Notes: generated by a model from the letters alone, not told the origin. A DNA stretch of 64,000 nt from Tritrichomonas musculus (GCA_039105265.1 JAPFFF010000034.1:992001-1056000); one strand, 5' to 3'; counted from the first letter of the stretch, positions 49,956 to 60,853 are shown. Numbers and translations: made by a program.

Positions 49956-50486
49956 ATGTCTAATATTCGAAAAGGAACCATTAATGATGTCTCGCAAATA
50001 GCCGAAATCTATGAAAGAATTCATGAAGAGGAAGAGAAAGGAATCATAACTACGGGATGGATGCGTGGAATTTATCCCACAAAGCAGACAGCACTAGATG
50101 CCTTGAAAGAAGATGATTTATTTGTAATGGTTCAAGATGAAAAGGTAATTGCAGCAGCTCGTATTAATCAGACACAAATGCCGGCCTACAAAGATGTTTC
50201 TTGGGAATACCCAAATGCCCCCGAAAATCAGGTAATGGTTTTACATGTCCTTGTGGTGGATCCAAATGTAAAAGGAAGGGGTTACGGAACTCAGTTTGTC
50301 GAGTTTTATGAGCATTATGCACTGGAGCACAATTGTCCTTACTTGCGAATAGATACAAATGAAAAAAATCTAGTAGCACGCAAACTATATAGCCGCCTGG
50401 GATACAAAGAGTCAGGAATTATTCCTTGTATCTTTAATGGAATACCGGATGTTCATTTGGTGTGTCTTGAAAAAACATTGAAGTAA
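49956..50486 (+). CDS. GNAT-family N-acetyltransferase, bacterial-like
   Basis: A 176-aa single-domain enzyme from the ATG at 49956 (MSNIRKGTINDVSQIAEIYE). GNAT enzymes move an acetyl group from acetyl-CoA to an amine. The acetyl-CoA binding motif is clear: LHVLVVDPNVKGRGYGTQFV (V-x-P-x-x-x-G-x-G-x-G), followed by LRIDTNEKNLVARKLYSRLG and a C-terminal strand. Length and layout match free-standing bacterial enzymes. The gene is visibly richer in G and C than its surroundings and has a low-complexity AT-rich upstream; I see no strong Inr. This fits acquisition from a gut bacterium, common in trichomonads. The substrate cannot be predicted. Confidence 0.85.
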   Translation: MSNIRKGTINDVSQIAEIYERIHEEEEKGIITTGWMRGIYPTKQTALDALKEDDLFVMVQDEKVIAAARINQTQMPAYKDVSWEYPNAPENQVMVLHVLVVDPNVKGRGYGTQFVEFYEHYALEHNCPYLRIDTNEKNLVARKLYSRLGYKESGIIPCIFNGIPDVHLVCLEKTLK

Positions 50487-50529
50487 AATATGAGAAATAT
50501 ACATAAATAACGCTATATTTTTATAATTA

Positions 50530-51268
50530 TATCTATCAATTGTCAGTATCTTTTTTTATTATGATAAAAATGCTTGAATATCTTTCAGAATTGAAAAAAA
50601 CTTTTTATCAGAAATATCTCAATTTTGAGAGAAAATTTACAATGGCAAGAAAAAATAAGCATAACGTGCAAATTAATATTAAAAAAAATTATTCGTGTTC
50701 AAAGTTTTATTAATATCTCGACTTGTACTTTGTTTCATAATGATGACTATTTAATAAATCTAATTTATTTGTTTGCTTAATTTTGTGTTGAATCAAAACG
50801 GTTGGGAATGTGAAATTTCAAATTTTATGTTATGTTATGAGTTTCAGATTATCTCTTTTGTGCAATTGCCGGTTATTTTAAATTTCAAATTTTATAATAA
50901 ATATTGAACATTTTAAGGTGAAGTGTAAGTTGAAATGTTTGAGTATCTTTTCAAAACAAATTTAAAAAAAAAAATTTTTTTATCAGAAATATCTCAATTT
51001 TGAGAGAAAATTAAACAATGCAAAGAAAAAATAAGCATAACGTGCAAATTAATATTAAAAAAAAAATTATTCGTATTCAAAATTTTATTAATATCTCGAC
51101 TTGTACTTTGTTTCATAATGATGACTATTTAATAAATCTAATTTATTTGTTTGCTTAATTTTGTGTTGAATCAAAACGGTTAGGAATGTGAAATTTCAAA
51201 TTTTATGTTATGTTATGAGTTTCAGATTATCTCTTTTGTGCAATTGCCAAAAATAAATATTGAACATT
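50530..51268. repeat. Left edge of the ZPR1 array: two gene-less spacer copies
   Basis: Homology to the array's spacers starts near 50530 (CAGTATCTTTTTTTATTATG). Two spacer copies follow (about 50565-50900 and 50945-51268). Between them lies a 24-bp remnant of the ZPR1 coding end (50913-50938, the last codons ISTYTSP and stop), joined directly to spacer sequence. The first copy keeps the MITE-free target sequence (ATGCTTGAATATCTTTC). Confidence 0.8.
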
Positions 51269-52534
51269 TTAAGGTGAAGTGTAAGTTGAAATGTTGTTGA
51301 TGATATATTCTTCGGTCTTCATGTCATTGATTCCGAGGTAATCATTGTCATCGGCAGATCTGTCATAATTTTCAATGATGATTTTATCGTTTCTCTTGAT
51401 TTCTTCGATGTATGAGTTTGACAATGGATCATCGATGATGATTGTGAAAGGTTCTTCGTTGTTGCTAAATTCTTCGAGAGTTTGAATGAGATAATTGTAG
51501 ATAGATAAGTCACCAATGTCTGCATATCTTGCTGTGAATGGATTATTGTCTCTTAAATTCTTCTGGATTTCAACCAAGAGTCCTTCAACTGTCGTGAATT
51601 TTCCTCCAAGAGTTCCTGATGTGAGTTCGAAATCAATTTCTGGGATTTTGATTTTCGCTGTTTCTGACTTTATTAATTCTCTCTTTAAATCTTCTCTCGA
51701 ATCACAGTATAACGAGATTGTTCTTGCCTTTGGTGAGACTGTTCCGCATACGATAACTTCTGCTTTGTGATATCCACAATGATCGCAGTTGAATGTCATG
51801 ATTGCGATTTCCTTGAAGTGAGGAATGACGAGTGTGCAAGATCTCATTGTTCCTTCTGTTTCACAAACTGCACAAGCCGTCTGCAATCCCATGATTTGGC
51901 CGTCATTGTTAGCAAATATTGAATCGATTCTGTCAAATGACTCTTGTCCAATTTCATAATTATCGTGATTTCTTTTTTCATTAATTTCGATTGATTCTTC
52001 GTTCTCTTTCGTTCTTTCGTAGTAAGTGATTTCAATTTTGTCATCTTTTTCTGGTGAATTTGGACATTCAATGAAACTGTTTCCTGAAGGATCGTCAAGA
52101 ATCATATCGAATTCAACAGAACCATTGATGCATTTTTCAAATTGTTCTAGGAAATCTTTGTTTTCAATATCGTTCAATGCTGCATAAGTTTTTGATAAGA
52201 ATTTTTCGATTGTTTGATATGAATTAGCTTGTGTTGGTCCAGGGATCTCTAATCTTAATTGAGGAATTGAAAGAGTGCAAGAACAGCTTTTAATGATGAA
52301 TCTTTGTAAATCATTAAATGAAGAGATGTGATAAGTTATGTGAATTCCATTTTGTTGAACAATTCCTGGAAATGCGATGGATTCATTTGTGTAATTACAA
52401 TATGGACATTTGAAATGAGATATTTTGATATTTCTAAAGTATTCAATGTTTTTAAATTCATAACTTAATGTTCCATTCTTCATACAATTCAAGCATAATG
52501 TCTCATTTTCGTTTGAATTAAAAAGATCAGTCAT
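51269..52534 (-). CDS. ZPR1: ZPR1-type zinc-finger protein, array copy 1
   Basis: A 421-aa protein with the duplicated ZPR1 layout. Each half has a C4 zinc finger with spacing C-x2-C-x25-C-x2-C (Cys 14, 17, 43, 46; second about 220-252, CAVC to CDHC), then a beta-rich domain with a DDPSGNSFIE / DDPLSNSYIE motif. In other eukaryotes ZPR1 binds newly made eEF1A and helps it fold. The frame could be opened 28 codons earlier only with a TTG; the ATG at 52534 is preceded by a TCATTT Inr (52546-52541), and copy 2 has no upstream extension. The stop reads TAAAA. Variant type ARY (NPFTARYADIG). Confidence 0.93.
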   Translation of the reverse strand: MTDLFNSNENETLCLNCMKNGTLSYEFKNIEYFRNIKISHFKCPYCNYTNESIAFPGIVQQNGIHITYHISSFNDLQRFIIKSCSCTLSIPQLRLEIPGPTQANSYQTIEKFLSKTYAALNDIENKDFLEQFEKCINGSVEFDMILDDPSGNSFIECPNSPEKDDKIEITYYERTKENEESIEINEKRNHDNYEIGQESFDRIDSIFANNDGQIMGLQTACAVCETEGTMRSCTLVIPHFKEIAIMTFNCDHCGYHKAEVIVCGTVSPKARTISLYCDSREDLKRELIKSETAKIKIPEIDFELTSGTLGGKFTTVEGLLVEIQKNLRDNNPFTARYADIGDLSIYNYLIQTLEEFSNNEEPFTIIIDDPLSNSYIEEIKRNDKIIIENYDRSADDNDYLGINDMKTEEYIINNISTYTSP

Positions 52535-53195
52535 ATTAAAAAATGATGTGAAAATTGTTTTTAAAACAATAATTTTTCGATTTACTTGTTTTGAAATTGT
52601 TTTAAACAATGTCACCAAAGTTTATTCAATTTTCAAAATTTTCAAAATTTTTTATCTGAAAAAGTTTTCTTTTAATAACGTATTTTATTTAAATTTTATG
52701 ATATGAAATTTTCTTTAGAAAAATCTATCTGTATCTTTTTTTATTATGATAAAAATGTTTGAGTAGACCTGGTGCAACTTTTTAATCATCATATAAATTA
52801 TTTAATATATAAAATCAACACATATGAAATAACGTGCATAACCGTCGAAGTTGCACCAGTTCTGTTTGAGTATCTTTCAAAATAAATTATTTATAATAAA
52901 AAAAACTGTTTATCAGAAATATCTCAATTTTGAGAGAAAATTAAACAATTGCAAGAAAAAATAGCATAACGTGTAAATTAATATTAAAAAAAATTTTTCG
53001 TATTCAAAGTTTTATTAATATCTCGACTTGTACTTTGTTTCATAATGATGACTATTTAATAAATCTAATTTATTTGTTTGCTTAATTTTGTGTTGAATCA
53101 AAACGGTTAGGAATGTGAAATTTCAAATTTTATGTTATGTTATGAGTTTCAGATTATCTCTTTTGTGCAATTGCCAAAAATAAATATTGAACATT
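52535..53195. other. ZPR1 array spacer with promoter and 97-bp MITE
   Basis: Holds the Inr and upstream region of copy 1, the MITE at 52766-52862, and the spacer to the 3' end of copy 2. Equivalent short spacers follow copies 3, 4 and 6. Confidence 0.85.
52766..52862. mobile_element. 97-bp MITE, array copy 1, 10-bp target duplication
   Basis: Ends GACCTGGTGCAACTT and the complement GAACTGGTGCAACTT, one mismatch in 15. Perfect 10-bp duplication TGTTTGAGTA at 52756-52765 and 52863-52872. The same element occupies the same site in every unit (54691, 57001, 58928, 60854, 63162), so it inserted once before the array expanded. The duplication length suggests a Mutator-like source. Confidence 0.9.
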
Positions 53196-54461
53196 TTAAG
53201 GTGAAGTGTAAGTTGAAATGTTGTTGATGATATATTCTTCAGTCTTCATGTCATTGATTCCGAGGTAATCATTGTCATCGGCAGATCTGTCATAATTTTC
53301 AATGATGATTTTATCGTTTCTCTTGATTTCTTCGATGTATGAGTTTGACAATGGATCATCGATGATGATTGTGAAAGGTTCTTCGTTGTTGCTAAATTCT
53401 TCGAGAGTTTGAATGAGATAATTGTAGATAGATAAGTCACCAATGTCTGCATAGCTTTCTGTGAATGGATTATTGTCTCTTAAATTCTTCTGGATTTCAA
53501 CCAAGAGTCCTTCAACTGTCGTGAATTTTCCTCCAAGAGTTCCTGATGTGAGTTCGAAATCAATTTCTGGGATTTTGATTTTCGCTGTTTCTGACTTTAT
53601 TAATTCTCTCTTTAAATCTTCTCTCGAATCACAGTATAACGAGATTGTTCTTGCCTTTGGTGAGACTGTTCCGCATACGATAACTTCTGCTTTGTGATAT
53701 CCACACTGATCGCAGTTGAATGTCATGATTGCGATTTCCTTGAAGTGAGGAATGACGAGTGTGCATGATCTCATTGTTCCTTCTGTTTCACAAACTGCAC
53801 AAGCCGTCTGCAATCCCATGATTTGGCCGTCATTGTTAGCAAATATTGAATCGATTCTGTCAAATGACTCTTGTCCAATTTCATAATTATCGTGATTTCT
53901 TTTTTCATTAATTTCGATTGATTCTTCGTTCTCTTTCGTTCTTTCGTAGTAAGTGATTTCAATTTTGTCATCTTTTTCTGGTGAATTTGGACATTCAATG
54001 AAACTGTTTCCTGAAGGATCGTCAAGAATCATATCGAATTCAACAGAACCATTGATGCATTTTTCAAATTGTTCTAGGAAATCTTTGTTTTCAATATCGT
54101 TCAATGCTGCATAAGTTTTTGATAAGAATTTTTCGATTGTTTGATATGAATTAGCTTGTGTTGGTCCAGGGATCTCTAATCTTAATTGAGGAATTGAAAG
54201 AGTGCATGAACAGCTTTTAATGATGAATCTTTGTAAATCATTAAATGAAGAGATGTGATAAGTTATGTGAATTCCATTTTGTTGAACAATTCCTGGAAAT
54301 GAAATGGATTCATTTGTGTAATTACAATATGGACATTTGAAATGAGATATTTTGATATTTCTAAAGTATTCAATGTTTTTAAATTCATAACTTAATGTTC
54401 CATTCTTCATACAATTCAAGCATAATGTCTCATTTTCGTTTGAATTAAAAAGATCAGTCAT
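53196..54461 (-). CDS. ZPR1: ZPR1-type zinc-finger protein, array copy 2
   Basis: 421 aa, nearly identical to copy 1. Differences seen: SIS for SIA near residue 55, CDQC in place of CDHC at the end of the second zinc finger, and ESY in NPFTESYADIG. The four zinc ligands of each finger are kept, so it should fold. Its upstream region differs from copies 1, 3, 4 and 6 (TTTGGTAATTTTAAAATTG in place of TTTACTTGTTTTGAAATTG) and shares variants with copy 5. Followed upstream by a long spacer. Confidence 0.92.
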   Translation of the reverse strand: MTDLFNSNENETLCLNCMKNGTLSYEFKNIEYFRNIKISHFKCPYCNYTNESISFPGIVQQNGIHITYHISSFNDLQRFIIKSCSCTLSIPQLRLEIPGPTQANSYQTIEKFLSKTYAALNDIENKDFLEQFEKCINGSVEFDMILDDPSGNSFIECPNSPEKDDKIEITYYERTKENEESIEINEKRNHDNYEIGQESFDRIDSIFANNDGQIMGLQTACAVCETEGTMRSCTLVIPHFKEIAIMTFNCDQCGYHKAEVIVCGTVSPKARTISLYCDSREDLKRELIKSETAKIKIPEIDFELTSGTLGGKFTTVEGLLVEIQKNLRDNNPFTESYADIGDLSIYNYLIQTLEEFSNNEEPFTIIIDDPLSNSYIEEIKRNDKIIIENYDRSADDNDYLGINDMKTEEYIINNISTYTSP

Positions 54462-55503
54462 ATTAAAAAATGATGTGAAAATTGTTTTAAAATAATAATT
54501 TTTCGATTTGGTAATTTTAAAATTGTTTTAAACAATGTCACCAAAGTTTATTCAATTTTAAAAATTTTCAAAATTTTTATCTGAAAAAGTTTTCTTTTAA
54601 TAACATATTTTATTTAAATTTTATGATATGAAATTTTCTTTAAAAAAATCTATCTGTATCTTTTTTTATTATGATAAAAATGTTTGAGTAGACCTAGTGC
54701 AACTTTTTAATCATCATATAAATTATTTAATATATAAAATCAACACATATGAAATAACGTGCATAGCCGTCGAAGTTGCACCAGTTCTGTTTGAGTATCT
54801 TTCAAAATAAATTATTTATAATAAAAAAAACGGTTTATCATAAATATCTCAATTTTGAGAGAAAATTAAACAATTGCAAGAAAAAATAAGCATAACGTGC
54901 AAATTAATATTAAAAAAAAAATTATTCGTGTTAAAAATTTTATTAATATCTCGACTTGTACTTTGTTTCATAATGATGACTATTTAATAAAATCTAATTT
55001 ATTTGTTTGCTTAATTTTGTGTTGAATCAAAACGGTTGGGAATGTGAAATTTCAAGTTTTATGTTATGTTATGAGTTTCAGATTATCTCTTTTGTGCAAT
55101 TGCCGGTTATTTTAAATTTCAAATTTTATAATAAATATTGAACATTTTAAGGTGAAGTGTAAGTTGAAATGTTTGAGTATCTTTTCAAAACAAATTTAAA
55201 AAAAAAAATTTTTTTATCAGAAATATCTCAATTTTGAGAGAAAATTAAACAATGCAAAGAAAAAATAAGCATAACGTGTAAATTAATATTAAAAAAAAAA
55301 TTATTCGTATTCAAAATTTTATTAATATCTCGACTTGTACTTTGTTTCATAATGATGACTATTTAATAAAATCTAATTTATTTGTTTGCTTAATTTTGTG
55401 TTGAATCAAAACGGTTAGGAATGTGAAATTTCAAATTTTATGTTATGTTATGAGTTTCAGATTATCTCTTTTGTGCAATTGCCAAAAATAAATATTGAAC
55501 ATT
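54462..55503. other. Long ZPR1 spacer with MITE and ghost unit
   Basis: About 380 bp longer than the short spacers. It holds the MITE at 54691-54787 (variant CCTAGTGC) and then a second spacer copy joined, near 55170, to a remnant of the ZPR1 coding end (stop at 55147-55149). This is what remains of a unit that lost its gene. Confidence 0.82.
54691..54787. mobile_element. 97-bp MITE, array copy 2
   Basis: Same element and TGTTTGAGTA duplication; carries CCTAGTGC and CATAGCCGTC where most copies have CCTGGTGC and CATAACCGTC, variants shared only with the copy at 60854. Confidence 0.88.
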
Positions 55504-56769
55504 TTAAGGTGAAGTGTAAGTTGAAATGTTGTTGATGATATATTCTTCGGTCTTCATGTCATTGATTCCGAGGTAATCATTGTCATCGGCAGATCTGTCA
55601 TAATTTTCAATGATGATTTTATCGTTTCTCTTGATTTCTTCGATGTATGAGTTTGACAATGGATCATCGATGATGATTGTGAAAGGTTCTTCGTTGTTGC
55701 TAAATTCTTCGAGAGTTTGAATGAGATAATTGTAGATAGATAAGTCACCAATGTCTGCATATCTTGCTGTGAATGGATTATTGTCTCTTAAATTCTTCTG
55801 GATTTCAACCAAGAGTCCTTCAACTGTCGTGAATTTTCCTCCAAGAGTTCCTGATGTGAGTTCGAAATCAATTTCTGGGATTTTGATTTTCGCTGTTTCT
55901 GACTTTATTAATTCTCTCTTTAAATCTTCTCTCGAATCACAGTATAACGAGATTGTTCTTGCCTTTGGTGAGACTGTTCCGCATACGATAACTTCTGCTT
56001 TGTGATATCCACAATGATCGCAGTTGAATGTCATGATTGCGATTTCCTTGAAGTGAGGAATGACGAGTGTGCAAGATCTCATTGTTCCTTCTGTTTCACA
56101 AACTGCACAAGCCGTCTGCAATCCCATGATTTGGCCGTCATTGTTAGCAAATATTGAATCGATTCTGTCAAATGACTCTTGTCCAATTTCATAATTATCG
56201 TGATTTCTTTTTTCATTAATTTCGATTGATTCTTCGTTCTCTTTCGTTCTTTCGTAGTAAGTGATTTCAATTTTGTCATCTTTTTCTGGTGAATTTGGAC
56301 ATTCAATGAAACTGTTTCCTGAAGGATCGTCAAGAATCATATCGAATTCAACAGAACCATTGATGCATTTTTCAAATTGTTCTAGGAAATCTTTGTTTTC
56401 AATATCGTTCAATGCTGCATAAGTTTTTGATAAGAATTTTTCGATTGTTTGATATGAATTAGCTTGTGTTGGTCCAGGGATCTCTAATCTTAATTGAGGA
56501 ATTGAAAGAGTGCAAGAACAGCTTTTAATGATGAATCTTTGTAAATCATTAAATGAAGAGATGTGATAAGTTATGTGAATTCCATTTTGTTGAACAATTC
56601 CTGGAAATGCGATGGATTCATTTGTGTAATTACAATATGGACATTTGAAATGAGATATTTTGATATTTCTAAAGTATTCAATGTTTTTAAATTCATAACT
56701 TAATGTTCCATTCTTCATACAATTCAAGCATAATGTCTCATTTTCGTTTGAATTAAAAAGATCAGTCAT
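55504..56769 (-). CDS. ZPR1: ZPR1-type zinc-finger protein, array copy 3
   Basis: 421 aa from the ATG at 56769; as far as I can see identical to copy 1, including the ARY variant, the CDHC finger end and the promoter. Both zinc fingers and both DDP-x-x-NS motifs are intact. The identity over gene and upstream spacer shows that copies 1 and 3 belong to the same duplicated block. Confidence 0.92.
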   Translation of the reverse strand: MTDLFNSNENETLCLNCMKNGTLSYEFKNIEYFRNIKISHFKCPYCNYTNESIAFPGIVQQNGIHITYHISSFNDLQRFIIKSCSCTLSIPQLRLEIPGPTQANSYQTIEKFLSKTYAALNDIENKDFLEQFEKCINGSVEFDMILDDPSGNSFIECPNSPEKDDKIEITYYERTKENEESIEINEKRNHDNYEIGQESFDRIDSIFANNDGQIMGLQTACAVCETEGTMRSCTLVIPHFKEIAIMTFNCDHCGYHKAEVIVCGTVSPKARTISLYCDSREDLKRELIKSETAKIKIPEIDFELTSGTLGGKFTTVEGLLVEIQKNLRDNNPFTARYADIGDLSIYNYLIQTLEEFSNNEEPFTIIIDDPLSNSYIEEIKRNDKIIIENYDRSADDNDYLGINDMKTEEYIINNISTYTSP

Positions 56770-57000
56770 ATTAAAAAATGATGTGAAAATTGTTTTTAAA
56801 ACAATAATTTTTCGATTTACTTGTTTTGAAATTGTTTTAAACAATGTCACCAAAGTTTATTCAATTTTCAAAATTTTCAAAATTTTTTATCTGAAAAAGT
56901 TTTCTTTTAATAACGTATTTTATTTAAATTTTATGATATGAAATTTTCTTTAGAAAAATCTATCTGTATCTTTTTTTATTATGATAAAAATGTTTGAGTA

Positions 57001-57097
57001 GACCTGGTGCAACTTTTTAATCATCATATAAATTATTTAATATATAAAATCAACACATATGAAATAACGTGCATAACCGTCGAAGTTGCACCAGTTC
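57001..57097. mobile_element. 97-bp MITE, array copy 3
   Basis: Same element in the same position, CCTGGTGC type, flanked by TGTTTGAGTA on both sides. Confidence 0.88.
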
Positions 57098-57430
57098 TGT
57101 TTGAGTATCTTTCAAAATAAATTATTTATAATAAAAAAAACTGTTTATCAGAAATATCTCAATTTTGAGAGAAAATTAAACAATTGCAAGAAAAAATAGC
57201 ATAACGTGTAAATTAATATTAAAAAAAATTTTTCGTATTCAAAGTTTTATTAATATCTCGACTTGTACTTTGTTTCATAATGATGACTATTTAATAAATC
57301 TAATTTATTTGTTTGCTTAATTTTGTGTTGAATCAAAACGGTTAGGAATGTGAAATTTCAAATTTTATGTTATGTTATGAGTTTCAGATTATCTCTTTTG
57401 TGCAATTGCCAAAAATAAATATTGAACATT

Positions 57431-58696
57431 TTAAGGTGAAGTGTAAGTTGAAATGTTGTTGATGATATATTCTTCAGTCTTCATGTCATTGATTCCGAGG
57501 TAATCATTGTCATCGGCAGATCTGTCATAATTTTCAATGATGATTTTATCGTTTCTCTTGATTTCTTCGATGTATGAGTTTGACAATGGATCATCGATGA
57601 TGATTGTGAAAGGTTCTTCGTTGTTGCTAAATTCTTCGAGAGTTTGAATGAGATAATTGTAGATAGATAAGTCACCAATGTCTGCATAGCTTTCTGTGAA
57701 TGGATTATTGTCTCTTAAATTCTTCTGGATTTCAACCAAGAGTCCTTCAACTGTCGTGAATTTTCCTCCAAGAGTTCCTGATGTGAGTTCGAAATCAATT
57801 TCTGGGATTTTGATTTTCGCTGTTTCTGACTTTATTAATTCTCTCTTTAAATCTTCTCTCGAATCACAGTATAACGAGATTGTTCTTGCCTTTGGTGAGA
57901 CTGTTCCGCATACGATAACTTCTGCTTTGTGATATCCACAATGATCGCAGTTGAATGTCATGATTGCGATTTCCTTGAAGTGAGGAATGACGAGTGTGCA
58001 AGATCTCATTGTTCCTTCTGTTTCACAAACTGCACAAGCCGTCTGCAATCCCATGATTTGGCCGTCATTGTTAGCAAATATTGAATCGATTCTGTCAAAT
58101 GACTCTTGTCCAATTTCATAATTATCGTGATTTCTTTTTTCATTAATTTCGATTGATTCTTCGTTCTCTTTCGTTCTTTCGTAGTAAGTGATTTCAATTT
58201 TGTCATCTTTTTCTGGTGAATTTGGACATTCAATGAAACTGTTTCCTGAAGGATCGTCAAGAATCATATCGAATTCAACAGAACCATTGATGCATTTTTC
58301 AAATTGTTCTAGGAAATCTTTGTTTTCAATATCGTTCAATGCTGCATAAGTTTTTGATAAGAATTTTTCGATTGTTTGATATGAATTAGCTTGTGTTGGT
58401 CCAGGGATCTCTAATCTTAATTGAGGAATTGAAAGAGTGCAAGAACAGCTTTTAATGATGAATCTTTGTAAATCATTAAATGAAGAGATGTGATAAGTTA
58501 TGTGAATTCCATTTTGTTGAACAATTCCTGGAAATGCGATGGATTCATTTGTGTAATTACAATATGGACATTTGAAATGAGATATTTTGATATTTCTAAA
58601 GTATTCAATGTTTTTAAATTCATAACTTAATGTTCCATTCTTCATACAATTCAAGCATAATGTCTCATTTTCGTTTGAATTAAAAAGATCAGTCAT
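57431..58696 (-). CDS. ZPR1: ZPR1-type zinc-finger protein, array copy 4
   Basis: 421 aa from the ATG at 58696. It combines the ESY variant of copies 2, 5 and 7 with the CDHC finger end and the upstream region of copies 1, 3 and 6, so it looks like an exchange product between the two unit types. All zinc ligands are present. Confidence 0.92.
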   Translation of the reverse strand: MTDLFNSNENETLCLNCMKNGTLSYEFKNIEYFRNIKISHFKCPYCNYTNESIAFPGIVQQNGIHITYHISSFNDLQRFIIKSCSCTLSIPQLRLEIPGPTQANSYQTIEKFLSKTYAALNDIENKDFLEQFEKCINGSVEFDMILDDPSGNSFIECPNSPEKDDKIEITYYERTKENEESIEINEKRNHDNYEIGQESFDRIDSIFANNDGQIMGLQTACAVCETEGTMRSCTLVIPHFKEIAIMTFNCDHCGYHKAEVIVCGTVSPKARTISLYCDSREDLKRELIKSETAKIKIPEIDFELTSGTLGGKFTTVEGLLVEIQKNLRDNNPFTESYADIGDLSIYNYLIQTLEEFSNNEEPFTIIIDDPLSNSYIEEIKRNDKIIIENYDRSADDNDYLGINDMKTEEYIINNISTYTSP

Positions 58697-58927
58697 ATTA
58701 AAAAATGATGTGAAAATTGTTTTTAAAACAATAATTTTTCGATTTACTTGTTTTGAAATTGTTTTAAACAATGTCACCAAAGTTTATTCAATTTTCAAAA
58801 TTTTCAAAATTTTTTATCTGAAAAAGTTTTCTTTTAATAACGTATTTTATTTAAATTTTATGATATGAAATTTTCTTTAGAAAAATCTATCTGTATCTTT
58901 TTTTATTATGATAAAAATGTTTGAGTA

Positions 58928-59024
58928 GACCTGGTGCAACTTTTTAATCATCATATAAATTATTTAATATATAAAATCAACACATATGAAATAACGTGCA
59001 TAACCGTCGAAGTTGCACCAGTTC
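58928..59024. mobile_element. 97-bp MITE, array copy 4
   Basis: Same element and site, CCTGGTGC type, with the TGTTTGAGTA duplication. Confidence 0.88.
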
Positions 59025-59357
59025 TGTTTGAGTATCTTTCAAAATAAATTATTTATAATAAAAAAAACTGTTTATCAGAAATATCTCAATTTTGAGAGAA
59101 AATTAAACAATTGCAAGAAAAAATAGCATAACGTGTAAATTAATATTAAAAAAAATTTTTCGTATTCAAAGTTTTATTAATATCTCGACTTGTACTTTGT
59201 TTCATAATGATGACTATTTAATAAATCTAATTTATTTGTTTGCTTAATTTTGTGTTGAATCAAAACGGTTAGGAATGTGAAATTTCAAATTTTATGTTAT
59301 GTTATGAGTTTCAGATTATCTCTTTTGTGCAATTGCCAAAAATAAATATTGAACATT

Positions 59358-60623
59358 TTAAGGTGAAGTGTAAGTTGAAATGTTGTTGATGATATATTCT
59401 TCAGTCTTCATGTCATTGATTCCGAGGTAATCATTGTCATCGGCAGATCTGTCATAATTTTCAATGATGATTTTATCGTTTCTCTTGATTTCTTCGATGT
59501 ATGAGTTTGACAATGGATCATCGATGATGATTGTGAAAGGTTCTTCGTTGTTGCTAAATTCTTCGAGAGTTTGAATGAGATAATTGTAGATAGATAAGTC
59601 ACCAATGTCTGCATAGCTTTCTGTGAATGGATTATTGTCTCTTAAATTCTTCTGGATTTCAACCAAGAGTCCTTCAACTGTCGTGAATTTTCCTCCAAGA
59701 GTTCCTGATGTGAGTTCGAAATCAATTTCTGGGATTTTGATTTTCGCTGTTTCTGACTTTATTAATTCTCTCTTTAAATCTTCTCTCGAATCACAGTATA
59801 ACGAGATTGTTCTTGCCTTTGGTGAGACTGTTCCGCATACGATAACTTCTGCTTTGTGATATCCACAATGATCGCAGTTGAATGTCATGATTGCGATTTC
59901 CTTGAAGTGAGGAATGACGAGTGTGCATGATCTCATTGTTCCTTCTGTTTCACAAACTGCACAAGCCGTCTGCAATCCCATGATTTGGCCGTCATTGTTA
60001 GCAAATATTGAATCGATTCTGTCAAATGACTCTTGTCCAATTTCATAATTATCGTGATTTCTTTTTTCATTAATTTCGATTGATTCTTCGTTCTCTTTCG
60101 TTCTTTCGTAGTAAGTGATTTCAATTTTGTCATCTTTTTCTGGTGAATTTGGACATTCAATGAAACTGTTTCCTGAAGGATCGTCAAGAATCATATCGAA
60201 TTCAACAGAACCATTGATGCATTTTTCAAATTGTTCTAGGAAATCTTTGTTTTCAATATCGTTCAATGCTGCATAAGTTTTTGATAAGAATTTTTCGATT
60301 GTTTGATATGAATTAGCTTGTGTTGGTCCAGGGATCTCTAATCTTAATTGAGGAATTGAAAGAGTGCAAGAACAGCTTTTAATGATGAATCTTTGTAAAT
60401 CATTAAATGAAGAGATGTGATAAGTTATGTGAATTCCATTTTGTTGAACAATTCCTGGAAATGCGATGGATTCATTTGTGTAATTACAATATGGACATTT
60501 GAAATGAGATATTTTGATATTTCTAAAGTATTCAATGTTTTTAAATTCATAACTTAATGTTCCATTCTTCATACAATTCAAGCATAATGTCTCATTTTCG
60601 TTTGAATTAAAAAGATCAGTCAT
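59358..60623 (-). CDS. ZPR1: ZPR1-type zinc-finger protein, array copy 5
   Basis: 421 aa from the ATG at 60623. ESY variant with CDHC finger end; its upstream region (TTTGGTTGTTTTAAAATTG) and MITE variants group it with copy 2, and like copy 2 it is followed upstream by a long spacer. Zinc fingers and DDP motifs intact. Confidence 0.92.
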   Translation of the reverse strand: MTDLFNSNENETLCLNCMKNGTLSYEFKNIEYFRNIKISHFKCPYCNYTNESIAFPGIVQQNGIHITYHISSFNDLQRFIIKSCSCTLSIPQLRLEIPGPTQANSYQTIEKFLSKTYAALNDIENKDFLEQFEKCINGSVEFDMILDDPSGNSFIECPNSPEKDDKIEITYYERTKENEESIEINEKRNHDNYEIGQESFDRIDSIFANNDGQIMGLQTACAVCETEGTMRSCTLVIPHFKEIAIMTFNCDHCGYHKAEVIVCGTVSPKARTISLYCDSREDLKRELIKSETAKIKIPEIDFELTSGTLGGKFTTVEGLLVEIQKNLRDNNPFTESYADIGDLSIYNYLIQTLEEFSNNEEPFTIIIDDPLSNSYIEEIKRNDKIIIENYDRSADDNDYLGINDMKTEEYIINNISTYTSP

Positions 60624-60853
60624 ATTAAAAAATGATGTGAAAATTGTTTTTAAAACAATAATTTTTCGATTTGGTTGTTTTAAAATTGTTTTAAACAATG
60701 TCACCAAAGTTTATTCAATTTTAAAAATTTTCAAAATTTTTATCTGAAAAAGTTTTCTTTTAATAACATATTTTATTTAAATTTTATGATATGAAATTTT
60801 CTTTAAAAAAATCTATCTGTATCTTTTTTTATTATGATAAAAATGTTTGAGTA

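Noticed and set aside
52535-52618. 28-residue N-terminal extension of the ZPR1 frame (MVTLFKT...)
   Set aside because: It opens with TTG, it is absent in copy 2, and an Inr lies between it and the ATG at 52534.
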